From Saksenaea vasiformis B4078 (Eukaryota; Mucoromycota; Mucoromycetes; Mucorales; Saksenaeaceae), in assembly GCA_000697055.1 (NCBI GenBank), contig JNDT01002086.1, positions 1 to 64,000 on the forward strand: a stretch of 64,000 nucleotides of DNA. The letters are read 5' to 3'. Below the pieces are notes generated by a model, which was not told the origin of the DNA, ran no database searches, and worked only from the letters and a program-made list of their open reading frames with translations. This document shows positions 35,709-48,595 of the stretch, piece by piece. Within the stretch, counting starts at the first letter, position 1, and each line of letters starts with the position of its first letter. A program made the position numbers and the translations under genes.

Positions 35709-37806
35709 GGATTGCTTGTTTGTAAAAGGGATTTGCTTCAGTCGACCATAACCAGTCGGGACTGAGATTCACCTGGGACGGGGACTCGCCGCGCGTGATT
35801 TTATTGGACACCACCGGTCTCTGCTAGATTTTTCCAAACGTGGGAATCTCGAAGGCACAGAGATCATTTGCAGGTAATGAATCTCTGTAAGTGCTTTCAA
35901 CGACACAAGACTGTGGATGCTGTCGCAGATCAATGGGAGTCGTGCTATGTGATAGCGCTCTACCCATGATCACAGACGATCTGGCAAATGGTCCCTAGAT
36001 AATTGCGAATGGAGCTGACACAGACGACTGCACTTATGCTTTCATCAGCACCACAATATTGCTCAAATTTTTAAAGCACACGCCAGGATTGATTACCAAA
36101 ATCATGCGTGAAGTACACACACAGCTGACTATTTAATGATATTACGCGTAAAAAAGGAAGAAGACATAGCTCAGCCGATACTGGCCAAATTCTTTGGATC
36201 TATGTTGCTTATTGTCAATATATCATGGACAGACAGCTTTGTGCTTTTTTCCTGGGCTATCCAGCAAGCATTTCAGGTGCGACGCAAAGTACACTCATAT
36301 AATATGGTATTTCAAAGTATGATGGTGGTGGGTGCCGAGAGTCGTGGAACTTCTGTTGAGAGATAATGAGTACGATCCTTTTGCAGATAATTAAATCTAT
36401 TTTCGCCGTTGATAAACTGGCAGATCAAATTTCCTTCCAGGAGACAAATGTTCCTACGTACGACGTTTGTGCTAAATTTAGATCAGTACTGCTTCAAGAG
36501 GTTTGACAGCAATGAATGAAAACATATAATGGCGAATATCGATAAAATGGCTTCGCCCAAAACGAAAGAGAAGTGCATGAAAGTAATGCAAAGACTAAGT
36601 CATTATCGACCGAAAAAGTAAAAACGACAAAAAAAAGAAGAAGTGATGGAGTACAATTCTCAAAAAGTTAGACTCTCACGTGCCCATGAGGTCGTGGCAG
36701 CAAATCCTCGCATTGGCAGAAAAGATAGAAAACAAAGGACTGTGGAACCCTCAGTGCTTGCAACGTAAAGGTGATTTTTGACATGATCAGCATATCTGGT
36801 TTGGAAGATTAGAAGTATTCTGAATTGAAAGTTAACTTTACAGCAAATTCTGACAACAATCATGGAGGACACTGTCTTGTACATCTGGTATAACCAGGGC
36901 TACGTTACGGGAAAAATAAGATCGAAAAACCTTGGGCCAAAGGACAATCAAAGAATCCCCAGGATTATGCATTCTTTCAAGGACAGTTTAAAGTCTGGCT
37001 CAAGAATTACTACTGTATTAAACGGTAACGACCAAAAGTGGACAATAATAGTCCTCAAATTACAGGAGGAAAAAACCTGATGTGATAAGACATGCTGCAT
37101 ACAATGATAATTAAAAATATTGCCTCTGGTACAGGTATTTTTTTCTTCCTGGAGTTCTAACTGGATGGGCCTTAATAAGCTCACGATTATTACACAGTGT
37201 CAAAAGATTGGCCTATGTGCTGTAGGTTATCTTAACGGGGCCAAACCTTAGCCCAGGGGCCAGCAGATGATGTTAAACATTGGGCATAATCGATATGCGC
37301 AAATAAATCCTCATGATGCGATTTTAGAGGACTGATTTTAATTAAAAAGAAAGAACCACATAGAGAGAGGTCCGAGAAACGAAAAATGAGATGAAAATGT
37401 TACGTTAACTGGTCAGATCAATAGCTTATACTGATCATTGCGCTATGTTGAATGGGTGTTGTAAGTGTGTGGGTTTTGGATTCGCACGGACAGCTGTGAT
37501 CCCTAGACTGGTTGAGTACAGGAAAACAGTAAGTTTACTCACAGTTCATGTAGTTCCCTCTTTGAACGACCGACGCTTACTTTTCATTCTCCGTCATGCC
37601 AATGCGAAGGTGGCGTGGGCATGCATAAGCGTTGATGAGAGCATGATCACCTATGACGTACAAACGATAAGATTATACTTGATCTGACCGTTGATTGCGT
37701 AAATAGCGTCTATGATGTTTAACGTAAAGATTAAGCTATGTATCAGCCGAATTGTTGCTATCGTATGGAATTGAAACCATCCTTGTGACGACCGATCAGA
37801 ACCATG
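35709..37806. other. 2.1-kb stretch without a convincing gene
   Basis: Plus-strand frames of 70-80 codons at 36136-36366, 36862-37080 and 37445-37687 have no recognisable domain. The base composition is AT-rich. The right end is the trehalase promoter. Confidence 0.45.
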
Positions 37807-37815
37807 TATATAAAA
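37807..37815 (+). promoter_or_regulatory. TATA box of neutral trehalase gene
   Basis: TATATAAAA, 64-72 bp upstream of the ATG and followed by a pyrimidine-rich leader (TTTTTTTTCTATCTCAACCA). Confidence 0.65.
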
Positions 37816-37878
37816 CTTAACACTGGTCGATGTCTTAGATTTTTTTTTCTATCTCAACCACTTCTTTCTCTACAAACC

Positions 37879-40390
37879 ATGTCCGGATTCCCCTCGCCCG
37901 AGCTGCTGGATGTGCATGCTCCAGCAGCAACCTATTACACTACCGGAGAAAATGCAAGGGTGCGAACGAGGACGTATACTGTAAGTGAAGGCCAGTGAGA
38001 GGTTGATCTTGTGTCTAACGGTAGTTGACATTAGCGCAGCAGACCTGAGATTCCAGCCATGGCTCATTTCGACGCTTCACATCATCGTCGAGCATCGCAT
38101 GGTAAGAAATGAAAAGGAAACCATTGGGTTCGTCTTGCTTATTGTACAACCTCAAGATGATAAAAACAAGGCCCGCCGGTTTCTAATTGATGTGGAAGAA
38201 ACACAACGGAAAATTCTGGAACAAGAAGATACGGATGGTGATTTCCAGATTACCATTAATGACTTAGGGCCAAAGACGATGACGCTTGGTACTTTGGACA
38301 GCGGTGGCTTCCGAAAGATTGATGTGCGAGGCACTTATATGTTGTCCAACCTGCTGCAAGAACTGGCATTGGCGAATGACTATGGGCGCAAGTATATTGT
38401 GCTTGATGAAGCTCGATTAAATGAAAATCCTGTGGATCGTCTTTCACGGATGATTCGCCACCACTTTTGGAATGGTCTCACAAGACGTATTGATGCTGAT
38501 ACCATTGAGGTCATCTGCGCAGACCCCAAGAACCGCTCATCGGACCCCAATCCCCGGATTTACATTCCGTACGGAGAAACAGAGATGTACAACTATTACA
38601 AAGATGTAGCCGATAAACGCAAGCACATGCATCTCGATGTCGTTTATCTACCAAAAGACATCACACCGGAATATGTCAAGGGCATCAACGATCGACCAGG
38701 TTTACTAGCCCTAGCCATGCGCAAGGAAGTAGATGTCGACGGGAAAACAACGTTCAAAGGCGAACCCTTTGTGGTCCCTGGCGGTCGCTTTAACGAGATG
38801 TATGGGGTACGTTTCTATCGCTACGCTACTTTTTTCCATTGAACTTTTTTTATCTTTGCTCAGTGGGATTCGTACTTTGCGGCTCTGGGGCTACTGGTCG
38901 ATGGCCGTGTGGATTTGGCGAAATCAATGACGGAAAATTTTGCGTTTGAAATCAAACACTACGGAAAAGTGCTCAATGCCAACCGGTCTTATTACTTGAC
39001 ACGCTCTCAACCACCTTTCCTCACAGACATGGCTCTTCAGGTTTATGACCATCTGAATCCAGAAAATCGAGAGGAAAACAAGAATTGGCTGCGACGCATC
39101 CTCAAATCAGCCATCAAAGAGTATCATGAAGTGTGGATGAGCGAACCGCGTCTCGACAAAAAGACGATGCTGTCTCGCTACCGACCAAGTGGTGTGGGGA
39201 TTCCACCCGAGACGGAGGCATCTCACTTCAACCATATCATTGCTCCCTACGCTGAAAAACATGGTGTCTCTATCGAGGACTTTGATCAGCTGTACAACGA
39301 TGGTAAAGTGCAGGAGCCAGAATTAGACGAATACTTTATGCATGACCGGGCGGTTCGCGAATCGGGGCATGACACGACCTACCGGTTTGAAAAAGTCTGC
39401 GCCAATTTGGCAACGGTCGATCTCAACACATTACTGTACAAGTACGAGATTGATATTGGCGACGCAATTCGCGACTACCTCGATGATGACTTGACGGATT
39501 TCGAAGGGCGTATACAAGACGCATCAGTATGGTTGGAACGTGCTAGACAACGAAGAGAACGCATAGACAAATACCTATGGAACGAAAAAGAGTCCTTGTA
39601 TTTCGACTATGACACGATTCAAGAAAAACAGACTACCTATGAAAGTGTCACTGCCTTTTGGGCTCTCTGGGCTGGTTGTGCTAGTGCAGAACAAGCAATT
39701 AAACTGGCCAGAAATTCGCTTTCCAAGTTCGAAGTTATTGGTGGACTGATTTCTGGCACAGAGAAGTCGCGAGGAGCTATCTCGATCGAAAGACCCAACC
39801 GTCAGTGGGACTTCCCCTTTGGTTGGGCACCTCATCAGATGATGGCATGGGTAGGTTTTTCGGCATATGGTATGCATGATATCGCCCGACGACTCGCCTA
39901 CCGCTGGCTATTTACGTAAGTACTCTTTTTTTCCTTTAAAAAGAAGGATCAAAGATCTAAATGGATACATAGCATTACAAAAAGTTTTGTTGATTTCAAT
40001 GGCGTTGTTCCGGAAAAGTTTGATATCGTCAGCCTATCACACAAGGTGGAAGTTGAGTATGGCAACGTCGGCACCGATTTCAAGTTTGTGCCGCGTGAAG
40101 GATTTGGATGGATGAACGCCTCCTATCAAGTCGGACTGTCCTATTTAAACACCCAGATGCGACGGGCACTCGGTACATGCACTATTCCCGACATCCTCTT
40201 CGAAAAACAGTTGGCTCGTGAACGACATTCTCAGACACGACAAGAACGAGAGGAAGCAATGAATCGACGACGAAACTCTGAAATCGCAGCAAGGGCCATT
40301 ACGAGCCGAGGTGACGCTGCAGTTACCCGTATATCGAGTGGTGCTGGTTTAGGAGGAGCAAGTCAATATCTGTCACCCACGATGATTTAG
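37879..40390 (+). CDS. NTH1: Neutral trehalase (alpha,alpha-trehalase, GH37)
   Basis: Five exons (37879-37980, 38035-38101, 38157-38806, 38864-39915, 39973-40390) join in phase to 762 residues. It hydrolyses cytosolic trehalose to two glucose. Trehalase signature 1 [15 protein letters not shown] spans the exon 3/4 splice, and signature 2 [12 protein letters not shown] is intact. The N-terminal region has a PKA site RRAS in [10 protein letters not shown] and a calcium-binding loop [12 protein letters not shown], the two regulatory elements of fungal Nth1 (14-3-3 docking and Ca activation). Expected control is therefore by cAMP/PKA and calcium, as in spore germination and stress recovery. Stop lies 87 bp from the convergent VAC14 stop. 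Confidence 0.96.
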
Positions 40391-40476
40391 ATTTCGTTTA
40401 ATGGTTCTTCCAATGTATAGTGTATACAGTTATTAAAAAAAACACCACATATAAAAGAAAGAAATAATTTGCGCAT

Positions 40477-43400
40477 TCAAGATTTTCGGACACGTCTCGC
40501 CGCTGCTAATCGTGGAGAATGGTTGCTTGTCTTACCAGGCGTACGATCAACACTACCCCGCCGGGCATTTGTTATGTCCTCCATTTGGCTAGGCATGCCG
40601 CTGCTGTTATTGGAACCTGCAACTGATTGAGTCAGATGCTATGTCGTCGTCCAAAGCTTTTTACCTAATCGTGGCCTCCGTGGCCGCATGGTGGACACAC
40701 CAGAAAGATTTTGCAGTGCTACGATATCACACTAAGGATCTATCAACTAACAGTTCGTATGCACAAACCTTGTCTCCGTTGACCCTCGTGCCTAGATTGT
40801 ACCATCTTAAAGTGCTGCAACAATTCCTGGAACTTGATCGTTGTGTCGTCACTTTTGTTACCAACCGCTTTCAGCAAACGTTGCTGTTGTTGCTGTTGCT
40901 GCTGTTGTTGTTGTTGCTGTTGTTGCTGCTGCTTGGACCCGTCAGCAGGAGATGACGTACTGGGGTTCCTGCAAGTACTCAGTTCAGTGCCGTGTTTGTC
41001 GTGATGGTTCAAACCTTTTCGGCATGACATGTAAGAAACCAAGGGATGATACACTGCTGAGTCGATTTCGGAGAGTAGAAAATGCCGAAGATTGAGGCAG
41101 TAGCATAAGGATGCCATAAAGGCATTTATACAAATATGGGTATCTCTCTGGCTCTAGTAACTGGAGACGCAGATCTAATGGTTTCGGTGAATGTGTAATC
41201 CCTTGTACCATCATTCTTACATGTAAAGACAGGTGACTCAAGTAACTGGACCAACTTGTCTACTTGGACCAACATGGTGACAGAGATGTCCAGCTCAGCG
41301 CTACCTCTCTTCGTTTAGAAAATTTTCTCTTTTAAAAAAGAACAACGCAGGTTACGTACAAGACCTGCAACATGTTTGACGCGTGTTCATACGCCTGAGC
41401 CAAGAGACATAGGGAAAAAGTAGCCACCGCATTATGACACCAAGACTTGTACAGGGCAATAAATAACCGTTGGTTATCCTTCTGCTCCAGGTTCCGTAAT
41501 CGTTTTCGTAGATCCGATAATTCACTTGACGTAATAAGGATAATGTTCAGATGTTGAATCATAAAACTGGCGAATTCTAAATCCTAAATTTCACTTGTTA
41601 AGTGCACTGTGGACATCCTTCAGTCGGTACCTCGTCGTTTTCGAGGATGTTGGCTATGGTGCAATAGATACGTTCTGAGTGAAGGCTCATGCAAAGTTGA
41701 CGTACGATAAGACTTCCCCTTGTATCCAGTAATCGACGATCGGTGCTAAATAGCAACAACAGATCCTTCATAAAACTTTTAAAATGCTCATGATCCCAGT
41801 AGGACGAGATCTGTGCAAGCAGTTGAAGATCACGACGCACGACCTCTTCGGAGGAATCCGAAAGTGTCTTGAGTAAGGCGGGAAATGTTCCATCATTTGA
41901 TGCGAGTATCTATCGCGTTTTTCTCTATCAATTGCATGAATATGGAAAAGCAGCTGTGACTGACCTTGTTCGGTGCCTTCTTGTGCAGCATGAGTAACCA
42001 TTCGAGGCTGGCGACACGGGTATCTTCATGCTCGTTCAGGAACTGCAGACACAAGTTGGCAACTGTTGCCTGGTAATCAAATGGTTCTGTCTCCAAATCG
42101 GAAGCGTGATTCGGAGAATGGTGTCGTCGTGAAGCATTATCCGTAGCGACCGAGTGACCAAGTGGATCGCTGACGCTTGCCATCGGCTCGGGTTGAGGCG
42201 TGTCTAGAACAAGCTGCTGTAAATTCCGGTTGGTCATCTCGGCAGATTCTCGGATACTAGGGTTAGGATGTGCCAGCGTTGGTAGGACAGCTTTAATGAT
42301 TTTTGGTGTGTACTGTATAACGACGTCTTTTGCGATAGCAATGAACTCATTAATCCACTGCAATGCAGTGAGCTGGATCTCCTCCTCCTTAGAAGACAGA
42401 TGGGGTAATAGAATCTCGACAATCCTGCCATACTGGACAATAACACCTTGCCCTGGCATATATGTACCCTTGCCTTGCCCATCATTCTCCACTGATGCAG
42501 ACAGTTGACCGTCGGCTTTGTCATTACCATTACTTGCCGCCGCTAGGTCGCGCTGTTGCTGCTGTTCCCGCACCGCAGCTGCCTGCTGGATCACTTGTAA
42601 AAATTCGGCCAATAGAACACTTGTAGCCACACGGACATCGTCGCTGGGATCGCTCAAGCACTGCAGTAAACCGTCAAGAAATTCGGGAAGAAAGGATACA
42701 AGTTCAAGATCAGGTATTGAATCCAAGACGGCAATCCATGAAACCAGAAACTGACGTGAAGAGGAATTTAGAACGTAGATACGCTGACTTAACAGAGGGA
42801 TGAATCGTGGCAAAGAGAATGCAGTATTACGTGGAAGAGATGTCGGTACAACGAGTGGATCATTCGATTCGGCTGTGTTTAAAGGTGGTTGCTGAGATGA
42901 AACGTAGGTAGTCGAAAGCTCGGATACAATGTCTTTGATCAGCCGATCCAACAGTTCAGCTCCATTTTTCACCATAACTTCTGAATCCGCCGATAACTTT
43001 TTAAGAAAAAAAGATGTTGATCAATCGAAACAGAAAAAGAAGTTCATTCATTTTATTTATTTTCGGGCTGTCATTTTGCATTGATATGTGCGACCTTACC
43101 TTGCACAACGCGTCAAAAATACTGTTGAAGAACCGCAGGATCTCTCCCTTTGCCACTTTGGCTATGTTGTACATGCTTTCGCAGGCATAGTACCGTACTC
43201 TGTGGTCTTGGTTACTAAAACACGATAGTATAGGTGGTACAATGATATCCAAATAGTCCACGACGCCCTAAATCGATAATGGATCGATATGTATTTTTTT
43301 TCCTTTGTAACTAACTTACCGGCCCAAGTGCGATGGCCGACGCTGCCAAACCTATCAGACCACCATATCGGGCATAAGGATTATTTGAATAGACAAAATC

Positions 43401-43601
43401 TTGTACAAGCGCATCGATAATAGCTGTGATTCGATCAGGATCCTTGTCATGTTGGCGGACCAATCTAAAAGCCGACATCAGTTTCATCTTGCGAAAAGAC
43501 ACTAATAACCTTTCGATCTCTAATGCAGCTGTCTTCCGCCGCTCATAGGTCTTATCTGTTAACCCTTTGATAAGAGGAGCAGAAAATAGGCTCGTGTCCA
43601 T
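40477..43601 (-). CDS. VAC14: Vac14, scaffold of the Fab1/PIKfyve complex
   Basis: Multi-exon minus-strand gene. HEAT repeats begin at [20 protein letters not shown] and continue with the Vac14 N-terminal block [20 protein letters not shown], then [57 protein letters not shown], and the Fig4-binding C-terminal domain with [20 protein letters not shown] and [12 protein letters not shown]. Vac14 scaffolds Fab1 and Fig4 on the vacuole to make and turn over PI(3,5)P2. A tract of about 17 Gln (40881-40934 encoded by CAA/CAG) follows SPADGSK, and the last exon, about 40477-40630, encodes a basic tail ([11 protein letters not shown]). The start at 43601 follows a likely 5'-leader intron acceptor (TTGCAG). 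Confidence 0.93.
40881..40934 (-). repeat. CAG/CAA trinucleotide tract coding poly-Gln in VAC14
   Basis: Mixed CAG and CAA codons, about 18 units, encode the Gln run. The mixture of the two codons would slow length change. Confidence 0.9.
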
Positions 43602-45923
43602 TGGAAGCACTGAGACCTGCAATGCTGGCGTTTACGCGGTTGAAGGCGGGCCCAGTCCAGACGCCGTCAGCTGGGTTTACTCATGACGTGGATTGTCACA
43701 CGACTCGGCGTTGATGACAATGTTTCGTGCCCCATTTTCGTAGTTTGCATGTTTGCTCTGTAAAAGCAGACCTCCAGGCCCCTTACAGATGCTGTGCTGC
43801 GTAACGTATCTGAGTAAATAGATATTACAGCCGGCAAATTGAACGATCCAGACAAGTAACTCATGGTACACCACACCGCCGCGCACCAGCCAAGATAGGC
43901 TCTTGAAGCCAACAAGCTGAGATGCTTACGATATTCCCTCCAGCTTCACTAAGTAATGAGTAGCTGTGTCTGGATTGTCCATATGAGTAATCATACCATA
44001 CCGCAGGCTTTGTCCTTGTGAACATGATACGGATTTCGCATGTTTCATCAACATTACCGATCATTCTTGCTATTCATGCTCGTGACTTAGCTAGCCGATA
44101 GCATGAGTACGATTTACTACCGTTCTTCCTGCTGTGATCTGGACTCTGTTGCTTCGATTCGCACATAACATACAAGCAATAAAGGCATATGGATCCAGAC
44201 AGCATCATCCATGTAACTGCCTTGTGTGGCATGGCAGAGTAATGTAGATTCGATGGTTTCATATATCTTGTGTGCTCCGTTCTCGGTCACAACGCTTACG
44301 CAAGGATGGAATAGTGTCTTACCAACCTACCTATGTTGTTACTTATTGTCGGCTTACCTGTTGTGTATATGTACCATCGCACACGTAGACTTAAATTTAT
44401 GCAAATAGACTTGTTGAACAGACGCGTTCTCACAACAAGTTGATGTTACAAGATCAATACCGGAACACTAAAATATTTTATTCCCTCTCGATATCTCCAA
44501 AGACTACACGTACGGATTCTCATGTTAATCTCTAACGCTCCACACTCTCATTTTAATGTCTCTCAATAAGTGGCCTGGCATTCAACGTCAGTATTAACGT
44601 TGTTACAAAGTTCAACGAATCGAAACCACCTGATTGTTCGTCGAGCATATCGCTAGATGTCTCTAGCGATTGATCTACCTTCCAATATTTCCAGTCCAAA
44701 CCAATGGCTTAAAACGGTATCATCAGGTGCGATCGAATGTCCACGCACCATGTCGCAGATACTAGAAACGCTCAGCGTTCTCTGGTCTAAAGAAGCATAC
44801 CGTGCTCTCGTTGTCGTCGTTGCTGCCTCCGTAGCTTTAAATCGATAAGCGCTCTCTACAGCGTTGTTTCGAAGAGAAGTTACAAACTACTCATTGGTCT
44901 CACATTTACCCAGCACATGAATTATATGGTGGAGTGAAGAGAACAAAAATGCAAGCAATGGGGTAACAACATGCCAAGCGTCGTCTTTGACATGCTGATT
45001 TGGAAGTAAGTTCCTTAGGACAATCTAAACAGCTAAGGACACCTATCTGGAATGCGACCAATCAAAAAAAAAAGCACGGGCAGACAATGCAACAGAACAT
45101 GTGGGGCGATTTTTGCTGTTTTCAATTCAACCCGCGAAGCACCAAAGTGGGACGATAGATGAAAGGTGGCACGACAAAATGGTCCATGCTCGCTTCGGTC
45201 CCTCTGATACCGACACAACGGACAAGTATAGAGCTTTCTTCTTTGAAGCAGGGATCTTTCTTATGCTTAAGAACTTCTCTCCGAGGGGCTGGATGATTCC
45301 AAAGATGAGACAACGAAAACTGTGAGCCACACCCCGCTGTGGCGAAATCCCGGAGCTGCAGTGGTGTAAATCGAAGGATCACACCACAGTTATTTTTAGC
45401 CTTCTTTGAGTCATCGTTTCCCGATCTACAGTGGGTCCGGGCCGTGCGAGAAGTAAAAGTTATTGTCTCAATCTTTCCACTCAGAATCGTTTTCGGCATC
45501 AGTCATCGCACATTAAAACAACACTAGCCAATCCCAAGCGTGGCCACTCCTCGTGTCCGGCTCATACATACGGAAAGAAGTCAGCCCCATTTTTAGGCGT
45601 CCAACAGATCGTGCCACGCGTCCCCTCAGTCACACGTTCCTCCGCCTAATCAGTAGGAAAAGAAATGTTTCAGGGAACATGAAGTATACTTTATTTTCAA
45701 CATATAGTTCACCTTTATCACGGTTAGCCAGAACTGATGGACGATCTAACATTCAGCTTTTCATGCGATATGGCCATACAGAGCAGATTTTCCAGCACGT
45801 TGGACCTATGACGTAGCGAATCTCGGAGGGGAATGGTGTACCCACGACCAGGATGAATCAAATCGGGAATATTCCACGGCAGGATCCGGGAAATTTGTGT
45901 TTCCTTTTGCCGCCTCTCTCCCA
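43602..45923. other. 2.3-kb stretch without a convincing gene
   Basis: Frames of 60-125 codons on both strands (for example 45122-45499 minus) lack any domain. A possible VAC14 5' leader intron lies at the left edge and the IF1 promoter at the right edge. Confidence 0.4.
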
Positions 45924-45931
45924 TATATAAA
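45924..45931 (+). promoter_or_regulatory. TATA box of the IF1 gene
   Basis: TATATAAA, 38-45 bp upstream of the ATG at 45969. Confidence 0.6.
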
Positions 45932-45968
45932 CCGTCACCGTCCTCAGCGTTTAAATTTCAACATCACA

Positions 45969-46329
45969 ATGCTTTCCAACGTTTCTCGTTTATCTATCCG
46001 ACGTATTCCCTTTGCACGAAGACTCCACGTTACTCCAAGAATGCAACAACAAGTCGGCGGTCCTTCTGAAGGTGCAACTGCTGCTGCCAAAGGCGCGTTT
46101 GGCGATAAGGAAAAGGCCGTCGAGAACCAATGGGCTCGCCTGCATGTAAAGTATCCTTCTCTCTCTCTCTCTCTCTTTTTTCTCGATTGTTTTACTTATC
46201 AAACTGTTTGTCTTTCAGGACGCCGAAAAGCTCAAAGCACTTCGTGAACAACTAAACAAGCATGAAGAAGTAACAAGCGACTTGAAAGGAAAGCTGCAAG
46301 AACTAGAAAAGTCCATTGGCAAACAATAA
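45969..46329 (+). CDS. INH1: Mitochondrial ATP synthase inhibitor IF1
   Basis: Two exons (45969-46145, 46219-46329) join in phase to 95 residues. The N-terminus (LSNVSRLSIRRIPFARRLHV) is a mitochondrial presequence with Arg and no acidic residues. The mature part has the inhibitory block GAFGDKEKAVENQWARLHD (consensus FxxREKAxE), then a coiled coil KLKALREQLNKHEE and LKGKLQELEKSIGKQ. IF1 blocks F1-ATPase hydrolysis when matrix pH drops. Length and pattern fit the family. Confidence 0.93.
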
Positions 46330-46765
46330 TAACCACTTGTAATATAAAATTCAATAAAGACTGTTTCTGTACAAATCTACACACAAGGTGCTAGGTCATA
46401 GCGGATGAAGGTGGATCGTGTGTCTTAATTTGAGTCAGCCTTGATTAACGGAAGCGGGGGGACAAGAATATTGTCATGTCGTTGTATCGAGCGACCGCTA
46501 TATACTTGTTACATTCAACCTGAATGCCAACTGAGGTTTGGCCCCACAGGGTCGTCCCGACCAGTTCGCTAGCGGCATACTGCGAACTGGTTGCGTGTCT
46601 GACATGTAAGTGTCTGGATATGTGTTACCCGAACTACAACTCCTGACAGAAAATCTATAACGCCCGCAGATACCGTCCGTGAGTGAGTCGCTTGGCATCT
46701 TTCAACTGTCCAATGTCAATATGGTTTGGTAACGTTTTACTGCCAGCAGCAATAATGTTTGCCGA
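46330..46765. other. Downstream of IF1; possible decayed 3' part of the Crinkler-type gene
   Basis: A polyadenylation-type AATAAA lies at about 46351 after IF1. The minus strand at 46500-46720 has short frames that could be the decayed remainder of the neighbouring Crinkler gene. No domain is recognised. Confidence 0.3.
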
Positions 46766-47151
46766 TTTGTGAACTTACAAGTAAGATAAAGTCCCCAGGA
46801 GGCGAATCTGTACCTGAAGTGGGAAATAGTTGCAAAGCATCGCGTGGTGAATGCGGTTGGACAATAAAGTGGATAGTTTCTTCTGGGAGCTCTTGCGGAA
46901 ACAAGTTTGAAAGGCATTCTGTCGGGGACAGCTTTATCCTCTCTGCTGTCGTACCGAGCATGACGGAATCTTTGTCTTCATTGCTGATTGGAATTGATAC
47001 GCACCAGAGCATGAGACTGTCCGCTGAATGTATGTATGTTGTCGATCTTGATCAAGACTTTGAGATCGCTAATAGGGTCTCTTGGGTCGATCTCAACAAG
47101 AAATGCGTTATAGCAAGGTTTACCGTCGACGACGCAGAATAGCTCCATCAT
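46766..47151 (-). pseudogene. Crinkler (CRN)-type effector header, frameshifted
   Basis: Two adjacent minus-strand frames make up a CRN N-terminal ubiquitin-like header. The first (from ATG 47151) has MELFCVVDGKPCYNAFLVEI and PISDLKVLIKID. The second has LWCVSIPISNEDK and ends with LSNLFPQELPEETIHFIVQ, the conserved closing block of CRN headers (LSxxFPxxLPxxTIHIIVQ). The frames change by one base near 47012-47020 with no room for an intron, so the gene is broken, or the assembly has an indel. No C-terminal effector domain (nuclease, NTPase or kinase) is recognisable downstream. CRN-like proteins occur in oomycetes, chytrids and Mucoromycota; a secreted or nuclear role here is not shown. Confidence 0.75.
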
Positions 47152-48595
47152 AGCGTTGTGGCGCAGGAATGAAGCGGTTGGACGTGTGAGAGAGGCAAGC
47201 AAATGTGATGATACATTTTGGTGCCGAAGCTCTATTTCGGGTGAAAAGGTACCTTGCTCTCACTCCTACTTAGCTCATGTAATCCATGCAGAGGCACTTT
47301 AATCGGACGCTAAATAAATTAAATCAATCAGGTTCAGCAACAATGATATTGACATTATGACATTATCCTTCTTCTCATCTTCATTACTGCTTTGCTACGC
47401 TTATTACTCTAAAATAATGCCGAAGTGAGGAGGATGAAAGATAAAAAAAAAGTTCTAACCATCGAGCAAAGCATCCTGGTAAAAAGCACATCCAGTCTTT
47501 GACTGGCCAAACTTTGCTATCTTTTCTGCCAGCCATTACCGGAACTGCAGAAAGAGCAGACAATGCTTCATCATCACCTAGAGATATTCCAGATCCTGCG
47601 GAAGTCCTTACCTGACATATGCTTGAATTCTTTGTTTTTTTTTTTAAAAAAAAAAGGGAATACTGCTATTATATATTGATGACCAAGGCGATATCGCTCA
47701 AAAAACGTCCGATCTTCTATTAACAGACCCCCGGGAGCGAAGAACGTTAAGATGATTTTGAATCGAGTCATTCTTGACTGTATCAAGGCAGATCGAGATT
47801 GCACCTTATAATAAGGCTACATGCGATATTAGATATGAGACACGAAGTTGACTTTCAGCTGGACTAGCTATTCAGGAAAGACTTGATACTTCTAGAAGGA
47901 GAACAAGCTGAATGCCTTCAACAACGGGAAACTACGGACTACCTTTGTCAAATATCCGCTCGATAGTACGATATCTTTCCAACAAGATATCGATTATCGT
48001 TCAAAACAAAAATTTTCAATATTTTACAGCCTATCATAAAAAAATCATAATACTGTTTATTGAATCATTTTTTTTACGTACATTAAATGTATCACGTCTC
48101 TCTAAAGAGCCAAGTGTGAGCTAAAGAAGAATTGAACATCCGGCCAGCAGTACATCAATGTTGCGTCTGAAGATCAATCAATGTACATGAACTTGGGTCT
48201 TCAACGAACGCAAAACTTATTCGGGCAGCATAAAAAATAATTCATAGTTAGTGAATGAAATAATACTTGGATGCCTTTTCATCTATCCCCGCAGGGGTAG
48301 TTCCGTCCATCGACGGAGGCCAAGCCCCGCACCTGAACGCAGACTTATTTCGCGGTCTATGTTTGCCCTGTGTTCTCGGGTGCAAGGAAAGAGCCAAAGG
48401 CTCTCTTTTTTTTTTTTTTTTTTTTGCTCTCACTCCCACTTGATGCACATGTATCATCCGGTAAATGTAAGATAACAACCTGGATGACGCCCCATTTCGG
48501 CTCCACTTATTTATCAACCCAAATCCAAAATCAGTCGTCGTTCTCCCAACACTGTACACGCTCCCATGGGCATTTTGTTATGTTTATTTTTTGGT
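47152..48595. other. 1.4-kb stretch without a gene
   Basis: Only short frames. Contains a poly-T run at 48404-48425 just beyond the eL18 stop and AT-rich sequence with the eL18 3' region at the right. No recognisable feature. Confidence 0.45.

Noticed and set aside
45122..45499. 125-codon minus-strand frame
   Set aside because: No domain, no neighbouring exons, no conserved pattern; could be chance.
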